Part shown: piece by piece, positions 54,358-64,000 of the stretch
Layout of the letters: each line of letters opens with the position of its first letter
Position numbering within the stretch: the stretch's first letter is position 1
Origin: Actinomyces sp. oral taxon 414
Lineage (GTDB): Bacteria; Actinomycetota; Actinomycetes; Actinomycetales; Actinomycetaceae
NCBI RefSeq assembly: GCF_001278845.1
Contig: NZ_CP012590.1
Location: 744,001 to 808,000, forward strand
Direction: 5' to 3'
Length of the DNA stretch: 64,000 bases
Position numbers and translations under genes: made by a program
Notes under the pieces: model-generated
What the model was told of the DNA's origin: nothing
The model's input: the letters and a program-made list of their open reading frames with translations, nothing else
The model's database searches: none

Positions 54358-55922
54358 CCGACTCCGCCCTCATCCGGGCCACCGCCGCCGAGCAGGCCGC
54401 CGCCCTGGCCGCCGGCGAGGTCTCCTCCCGCGAGTTGACCCGGGCGCACCTGGAGCGCATCGAGGCGGTCGACGGCGCCCTGGGGGCCTTCCTCGACGTC
54501 GACGCCGCCAGGGCCCTGGCCGATGCCGACGCCGCCGACGCCGCCCGCGCCGCCGGACGGGCGACCGACGAGCTGACCGGCGTGCCGGTGGCCGTCAAGG
54601 ATCTCATTGTCACCCGCGGCCAGGTCACCACCGCCGCCTCGAAGATCCTGGCCGGCTGGGTGCCCCCCTACGACGCCACCCTGGTGGCCAATCTGCGCGC
54701 GGCCCGCCTGCCGATCCTGGGCAAGACCAACCTCGACGAGTTCGCCATGGGCGGGTCCACCGAGCACTCGGCCTTCGGGCGCACCGCCAACCCCTGGGAC
54801 CTCGGGCGCATCCCGGGCGGCTCCTCGGGGGGCTCGGCGGCCGCCGTCGGCTCCTATGAGGCGCCGGTGGCCGTGGGCACGGACACCGGCGGCTCGATCC
54901 GCCAGCCCGCGGCGGTGACCGGCACCGTGGGTGTCAAGCCCACCTACGGCACGGTCTCGCGCTTCGGCGTCATCGCCATGGCCTCCTCCCTGGACACCCC
55001 CGGCCCCATGGCCCGCACGGTCCTGGACGCGGCCCTGCTGCACGACGTCATCGCCTCCCACGACCCGCTGGACTCGACGTCCCTGGCCGACGCGCCGCGC
55101 GGCATGGCCGCCGTGGTGCGGGCCGCCCTGGCCGGGCGGGATCTGAGCGGCTTGCGGGTCGGCGTCATCGCCGAGCTCGACGGCGGCGAGGGCTACCACG
55201 AGGGAGTCATGGACTCCTTCCACGCGGCCCTGGGGCTGCTCGAGGCGGCGGGCGCGGCCGTCGAGACCGTCTCGCTGCCCCACCTGGAGTACGCCCTGGA
55301 CGCCTACTACCTCATTATGCCCGCCGAGGCCTCCTCCAACCTGGCCCGCTACGACGGCATGCGCTACGGCCTGCGGGTCGAGCCCGAGACCGGGCCCGTC
55401 ACCGCCGAGACCGTTATGGCGGCCACCCGCGGGGCCGGCTTCGGCGACGAGGTCAAGCGCCGCATTATCCTGGGCACGCACGTGCTGAGCGCCGGCTACT
55501 ACGACGCCTACTATGGCTCGGCCCAGAAGGTGCGCACCCTCGTCCAGCGCGACTTCGCCGCCGCCTGGGGGAGGGCGGACGTCCTGGTCTCGCCCACCGC
55601 CCCGGTCACGGCCTACCGCTTCGGGGAGAAGGACGACCCGCTGGCCATGTACAAGCTGGACGTGACCACCATTCCGGCGAACCTGGCCGGCATCCCGGCC
55701 ATGAGCCTGCCCTCGGGGCTGAGCGACGACGGCCTGCCGGTCGGCTTCCAGATCCTGGCCCCCCAGCGGGCCGACGACCGCCTCTACCGCGTCGGCGCGG
55801 TGCTCGAGGCTGCGCTGGAGGAGAGCTGGGGAGGGCGCCTGCTCGATCGGGCCCCCGCCCTGGAGGAGTCGGCGGCCGCCGTCGGGCGCGATGGGGCCCG
55901 GCGCAATGAGAAGGAGGCCTGA
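54354..55922 (+). CDS. gatA: Asp-tRNA(Asn)/Glu-tRNA(Gln) amidotransferase subunit A
   Basis: 522 aa. Amidase-signature enzyme: Lys in VAVKDLIVT, Ser in [12 protein letters not shown] and [10 protein letters not shown] form the Ser-cisSer-Lys triad; [14 protein letters not shown] follows. It releases ammonia from glutamine and passes it to GatB. Its presence implies that the organism makes Gln-tRNA or Asn-tRNA by the indirect route. Confidence 0.96.
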   Translation: MTDSALIRATAAEQAAALAAGEVSSRELTRAHLERIEAVDGALGAFLDVDAARALADADAADAARAAGRATDELTGVPVAVKDLIVTRGQVTTAASKILAGWVPPYDATLVANLRAARLPILGKTNLDEFAMGGSTEHSAFGRTANPWDLGRIPGGSSGGSAAAVGSYEAPVAVGTDTGGSIRQPAAVTGTVGVKPTYGTVSRFGVIAMASSLDTPGPMARTVLDAALLHDVIASHDPLDSTSLADAPRGMAAVVRAALAGRDLSGLRVGVIAELDGGEGYHEGVMDSFHAALGLLEAAGAAVETVSLPHLEYALDAYYLIMPAEASSNLARYDGMRYGLRVEPETGPVTAETVMAATRGAGFGDEVKRRIILGTHVLSAGYYDAYYGSAQKVRTLVQRDFAAAWGRADVLVSPTAPVTAYRFGEKDDPLAMYKLDVTTIPANLAGIPAMSLPSGLSDDGLPVGFQILAPQRADDRLYRVGAVLEAALEESWGGRLLDRAPALEESAAAVGRDGARRNEKEA

Positions 55923-55923
55923 G

Positions 55924-57420
55924 ATGGCTGACGAGCTGATGGACTACGACGAGGCCGTGCGCCGCTACGACCCGGTCGTGGGCCTGGAGGTGCACGTCGA
56001 GCTGGGCACTGCGACCAAGATGTTCGACGCCGCCCCCAACGCCTTCGGGGGCGAGCCGAACTCGCGGGTGACCCCCACGAGCGTGGGCCTGCCCGGGTCC
56101 CTGCCGGTGGTCAATGCCAAGGGCGTGGAGTACGCCATTCGCATCGGCCTGGCCCTGGGCTGCCAGATCGCCCGTTCCTGCCGCTTCGCGCGCAAGAACT
56201 ACTTCTACCCGGACCTGGCCAAGGACTTCCAGACCTCCCAGTCCGACGAGCCCATCGCCTTCGACGGCGCCGTCGAGGTCGAGCTGGAGGACGGCTCCCT
56301 CTTCACCGTGCCCATTGAGCGCGCGCACATGGAGGAGGACGCCGGGAAGAACACGCACGTCGGCGGCGCCGACGGCCGCATCGAGGGCGCCGACCACTCG
56401 CTGGTGGACTACAACCGCGCGGGCGTGCCCCTGGTGGAGATCGTCTCGCGCCCCATCGAGGGCGCGGGGGGGCGGGTCCCCGAGGTCGCCGCGGCCTACG
56501 TGCGCACCCTGCGCGACGTCTTCCGGGCGCTGGGCGTCTCCGAGGCCCGCATGGAGCGCGGCAATGTGCGCGCCGACGTCAACGTGTCCCTGCGCCAGTC
56601 GCCCGACGCCCCGCTGGGCACCCGCACGGAGACCAAGAACGTCAACACCTTCCGCGGGATCGACGCCGTCGTCCGCTACGAAATCCGCCGTCAGGCCGCC
56701 ATTCTGGCGGCGGGCGGCGAGGTGCTCCAGGAGACCCGCCACGGCCAGGCGGACGGCACCACCCGGGCCGGGCGCGTCAAGTCCGACGCCGACGACTACC
56801 GCTACTTCCCCGAACCGGACCTGGTGCCGGTGGCGCCCGACCGCGAGTGGGTCGAGCAGATCCGTGCGGCCCTGCCCGAGCTCCCGGCGGCCCGGCGCCG
56901 TCGGCTCAAGGCCGAGTGGGGCCTGGCCGACGACGAGATGCGCGACGTGGTTAACGCCGGGGCCCTGGATCTCATCGAGGCCACCGCGGCGGCCGGCGCG
57001 AGCGCCCAGGCCGCCCGCAAGTGGTGGATGGGCGAACTGGCCCGGGCCGCCAAGGACCGCGGGGTCGCCCTGGAGGATCTGCCGGTGTCTGCGGCGCAGG
57101 TCGCCCAACTGCAGGGCCTGGTCGACTCCGGGCGCCTGACCGACAAGCTGGCCCGCCAGGTGCTCGAGGGCGTCCTGGCCGGGGAGGGCGATCCGGCCGC
57201 CGTCGTCGAGGCTCGCGGGCTGGAGGTCGTCTCGGACGACTCCGCGCTGCTGGACGCCGTCGACGCGGCCCTGGCCGCCCAGCCCGACGTCGCCGAGAAG
57301 ATCCGCGGCGGCAAGGTCAAGGCCGCCGGCGCCATCGTGGGCGCGGTCATGAGGGCCACGCGCGGCCAGGCCGACGCCAGGCGCGTGCGCGAGCTCGTTA
57401 TGGAGCGCGTCGCCCGGTAG
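55924..57420 (+). CDS. gatB: Asp-tRNA(Asn)/Glu-tRNA(Gln) amidotransferase subunit B
   Basis: 498 aa. [55 protein letters not shown], and EMRDVVNAG in the YqeY-like C-terminal tail domain. It phosphorylates and amidates the tRNA-bound residue. AAGGAGG at 55911-55917 sits 6 nt before ATG 55924, 1 nt after the gatA stop. Confidence 0.96.
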   Translation: MADELMDYDEAVRRYDPVVGLEVHVELGTATKMFDAAPNAFGGEPNSRVTPTSVGLPGSLPVVNAKGVEYAIRIGLALGCQIARSCRFARKNYFYPDLAKDFQTSQSDEPIAFDGAVEVELEDGSLFTVPIERAHMEEDAGKNTHVGGADGRIEGADHSLVDYNRAGVPLVEIVSRPIEGAGGRVPEVAAAYVRTLRDVFRALGVSEARMERGNVRADVNVSLRQSPDAPLGTRTETKNVNTFRGIDAVVRYEIRRQAAILAAGGEVLQETRHGQADGTTRAGRVKSDADDYRYFPEPDLVPVAPDREWVEQIRAALPELPAARRRRLKAEWGLADDEMRDVVNAGALDLIEATAAAGASAQAARKWWMGELARAAKDRGVALEDLPVSAAQVAQLQGLVDSGRLTDKLARQVLEGVLAGEGDPAAVVEARGLEVVSDDSALLDAVDAALAAQPDVAEKIRGGKVKAAGAIVGAVMRATRGQADARRVRELVMERVAR

Positions 57421-57646
57421 GCCCGCCCGGCGGGCCGCCCTCCGCGCCGTCCAGTGGGCTGCCATCCGCGCCGCCCGACGCCGTCGGTCCGGTCTGCCGA
57501 CCGCCTTCGCCGGGCGATGGTGTCTCGCTCGGCGGAATTGGGAACTTCGATATCGGAGACGGTCCGGATTTCCACTAGGCTCGAAGCGATTCGTGAAGAT
57601 TCGCGTCCGGCGCGCACCGCGCCGGGTGCCCGATGGAGGAACATTC

Positions 57647-59032
57647 ATGGTTCAGCCAAGCCCCAGCTACACCGTTGCCCTGCGTCTGGAGGTCCCCGCC
57701 TCCCAGAAGGCGGTGGCCACTCTCGTCGACACGACGTCGGCCACCGGCGCCATTGTCAACGGTGTGGACGTCGCCGACGCCGATGGGAATCGGCTCATCG
57801 TCGACCTGACGGCCGACACCCGCGATTCCGCCCACCGCGCCGAGCTGGTCAGGGCGCTCGGGGCGATCGACGGCGTCACGGTCAACAACGTCGGCGACTC
57901 GACCTTCCTGGCCCACGTGGGCGGCAAGATCGCGATCACCTCGAAGTACCCGATCCACAACCGCCGCGACCTGGCCCGGGTCTACACCCCCGGCGTGGCC
58001 CGCGTGTGCAAGGCCATCTACGACCACCCCGAGCGCGCCCGCCAGCTGACCATTAAGAAGAACACGGTCGCCGTCGTCACCGACGGCACGGCCGTGCTCG
58101 GCCTGGGCGACATCGGCCCGTCGGCAGCCATGCCGGTCATGGAGGGCAAGGCCGTCCTGTTCAAGCAGTTCGGCAACGTCGACGCCTGGCCGGTGGCCCT
58201 GGACACCAAGGACCCCGAGGAGATCATCGCCATTGTCAAGGCGATCGCCCCGGCCTACGGCGGCATCAACCTGGAGGACATCGCGGCGCCCAAGTGCTTC
58301 GACATCGAGGCGCGCCTGCGCGAGGAGCTCGACATTCCGGTCTTCCACGACGACCAGCACGGCACGGCGATCGTCACCCTGGCCGCCCTCATCAACGCCC
58401 TCAAGGTCGTGGACAAGAGGATCGAGGACGTGCGCATCGTCCTGTCCGGCGTGGGCGCCGCGGGCAGCGCGATCGCCAAGCTGCTCATGGCCCACGGGGC
58501 CACTGACATCGTCGGCTACGGGCGCGCCGGGGCACTCGACGGCGCCCACACCGAGGGCATGAACGAGCACCGCAAGTGGCTGGCAGAGAACACCAACCCC
58601 CGGCACGTCACCGGGGGCCTCAAGGAGGGGCTGGTCGGCGCGGACGTGTTCATCGGCGTGTCCTCGGGGAACCTCCTGAGTCCGGAGGACCTCAAGGTCA
58701 TGAACGACAGCGCCATTGTCTTCGCCATGGCCAACCCGACGCCGGAGGTCGACCCGATCGGCGCCGCGGACTACGCCGCGGTCGTGGCCACGGGACGATC
58801 GGACTTCCCCAACCAGATCAACAACGTGCTGGCCTTCCCGGGCCTGTTCCGAGGCCTGCTCGACACCGGCATCACGAACATCTCCACCGAGCTGCTGCGC
58901 GCCGCCGCCACCGGCATCGCCGGGGTCATCTCCGACGACGAGCTCAGCCCGGTCTTCATCATCCCCGGGGCCTTCGACACCCGCGTGGCCGAGTCCGTGG
59001 CCTCGGCGGTGCGGCGCTTCGCCGAGTCCTGA
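57647..59032 (+). CDS. NAD(P)-dependent malic enzyme with N-terminal ACT-like domain
   Basis: 461 aa. Residues 1-80 form an ACT-like regulatory domain ([35 protein letters not shown]). The catalytic part has [53 protein letters not shown] (Rossmann), and [12 protein letters not shown]. It decarboxylates malate to pyruvate. GGAGGA is 6 nt before ATG 57647. The gap after gatB (226 nt) holds no gene. Confidence 0.94.
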   Translation: MVQPSPSYTVALRLEVPASQKAVATLVDTTSATGAIVNGVDVADADGNRLIVDLTADTRDSAHRAELVRALGAIDGVTVNNVGDSTFLAHVGGKIAITSKYPIHNRRDLARVYTPGVARVCKAIYDHPERARQLTIKKNTVAVVTDGTAVLGLGDIGPSAAMPVMEGKAVLFKQFGNVDAWPVALDTKDPEEIIAIVKAIAPAYGGINLEDIAAPKCFDIEARLREELDIPVFHDDQHGTAIVTLAALINALKVVDKRIEDVRIVLSGVGAAGSAIAKLLMAHGATDIVGYGRAGALDGAHTEGMNEHRKWLAENTNPRHVTGGLKEGLVGADVFIGVSSGNLLSPEDLKVMNDSAIVFAMANPTPEVDPIGAADYAAVVATGRSDFPNQINNVLAFPGLFRGLLDTGITNISTELLRAAATGIAGVISDDELSPVFIIPGAFDTRVAESVASAVRRFAES

Positions 59033-59106
59033 CCGGCCGGCCGAGTTCTGCGAGTTCTGACCGGCCCGTTGATCTGACCGGCCCGTCGCGCTCTGACCGC
59101 GGGATT

Positions 59107-59142
59107 GGCGGGGGCGCGGGCGAGTCCGCCCGCGCCCCCGCC
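59107..59142 (+). terminator. Strong terminator after the malic enzyme gene
   Basis: A perfect 16-bp GC stem (59107-59122 with 59127-59142) and a 4-nt AGTC loop, 74 nt after the stop. It insulates the rRNA promoters that follow. Confidence 0.8.
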
Positions 59143-59228
59143 GCGCGTTCGATGCGGCTGGGAGTTCGCGGATCGCGCCGGCCCGGGCGGGTCAGCGCGT
59201 ATGTGTCCCGGATCATGCTGCTTCCGGC

Positions 59229-59259
59229 TTGACTCGCAGAGGCGGAATCGGTCTAAGCT
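59229..59259 (+). promoter_or_regulatory. rRNA operon promoter, upstream candidate
   Basis: TTGACT at 59229-59234 and TAAGCT at 59254-59259, spacer 19. Weaker than the downstream promoter because of the long spacer. Confidence 0.4.
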
Positions 59260-59363
59260 AACTCCCGCTGCGCCGGGCGCGCCGAGTCCGATCGGACTCG
59301 ATGCTGGGCGGGGCTCCGCCTCGAGGGAGCCGCCAAGTGTGACTAGGATCCAAGATCCCGAGG

Positions 59364-59393
59364 TTGACTGCGGCGAATCGTCTCCCATAGGAT
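59364..59393 (+). promoter_or_regulatory. rRNA operon promoter, main candidate
   Basis: TTGACT (59364-59369), an 18-nt spacer and TAGGAT (59388-59393), close to actinobacterial rrn promoters. Transcription would start near 59400, giving a leader of about 365 nt. Confidence 0.7.
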
Positions 59394-59764
59394 AGCGGAT
59401 AGCGCTTGCCGGAGCGGAGAGGGCTGGAAGGCCTTCCGAGCATCGGCTGGGTGTGTTGTTTGAGATCTCGATAGTGTGTCATGTTTTGTGTTCATGGTTG
59501 GTGGGTGGCTGGTTTTTTTCTGGTTGCCTGCTGTTTTGTGCCTGGCTTTCTTTTCTGTCATTAGTTTGGTGGTTGAGGGGGCTGGGTGTGTTGCCTGGCT
59601 CTTTTGTTGGGGTTGGGTGTTTTTTGCTTGGCCTGTCTTCTCTTCGATGTTTGTGTTGGGGGGAGGGGGGTTGGGTGTTTCCTGCTTGGCCTCCTTTTGT
59701 GGGGGGTTGGGTGTGGGTTGGGGTTTGTTCTCCATATGTTTGGCTGCGGCTTTTTGGTTGTGGT
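59394..59764 (+). other. rRNA leader: G/T-rich, with a boxA-like site
   Basis: A long transcribed leader with very few A and C on the RNA strand beyond about 59450. TGTTGTTTGAGA at 59454-59465 matches the boxA-like antitermination element of actinobacterial rrn leaders. A 12-bp palindrome GGAAGGCCTTCC is at 59426-59437. G-runs at 59658-59675 and 59701-59723 fit G-quadruplex patterns. Open frames here are not genes. Confidence 0.75.

Positions 59765-64000
<4,236 letters not shown>

Overview
The window comes from a very GC-rich actinobacterium, most likely Actinomyces or a close relative in the Actinomycetaceae. The support is third codon positions that are almost all G/C, GTG starts, several genes that look leaderless, a mycobacterial-type synteny block (DEAD helicase, ferritin-like protein, DUF3107, adnAB), a sortase protein with an LAxTG-type signal beside an LCP gene, and the 16S sequence at the right end. 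This genus assignment is by inspection; no database was searched.

Layout. 1-5.4 kb holds a left-truncated and probably frameshifted Gfo/Idh oxidoreductase, a PHP-domain phosphoesterase, a MarC-family membrane protein, a DEAD-box RNA helicase, a ferritin-like (MiaE_2-type) protein and DUF3107. 5.5-15.9 kb holds a kinase-phosphatase-RNA ligase fusion, the AdnA and AdnB helicase-nucleases joined by 4-nt overlaps, and a phosphotransferase-fold protein lacking a metal-binding Asp. 16.1-20.7 kb is a compact Tad/Flp pilus operon (tadA-B-C, pilin, two TadE-like proteins, one TadG-like). 20.8-25.2 kb holds a small membrane protein, a LysR regulator, RF2 and EttA. 25.2-29.5 kb holds an Mrr-like membrane protein and a DUF4418 plus two FtsX permeases plus ATPase operon.

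29.5-31.1 kb is a 1.6-kb stretch with no supportable gene. It is packed with long inverted repeats, including two copies of a 120-bp palindromic element. This is the most unusual DNA in the window.

31.1-40.1 kb is a sugar metabolism region: thioesterase II, PTS enzyme I, two stand-alone EIIB proteins, EIIA, EIIC, MalQ and a GntR/UTRA regulator with likely operators at both PTS promoters. 40.3-53.9 kb holds aminopeptidase N, an LCP enzyme and its LANTG protein neighbour, glycerate kinase, an M13 peptidase, RpiB, a Fpg/Nei glycosylase, a prolyl-aminopeptidase-like hydrolase and an L,D-transpeptidase. 54.0-59.0 kb is gatCAB and malic enzyme. 59.2-64 kb is an rRNA operon: promoters, a G/T-rich leader, 16S, a spacer without tRNA genes, and the 5' part of 23S, cut by the window end.

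Functional groups are RNA/DNA repair (RNA ligase fusion, AdnAB, Nei), translation (RF2, EttA, GatCAB, rRNA), amino sugar or glucose uptake by a split PTS, and the cell envelope (Tad pilus, LCP/LANTG pair, L,D-transpeptidase). No tRNA gene, CRISPR array, transposase or prophage gene was seen.
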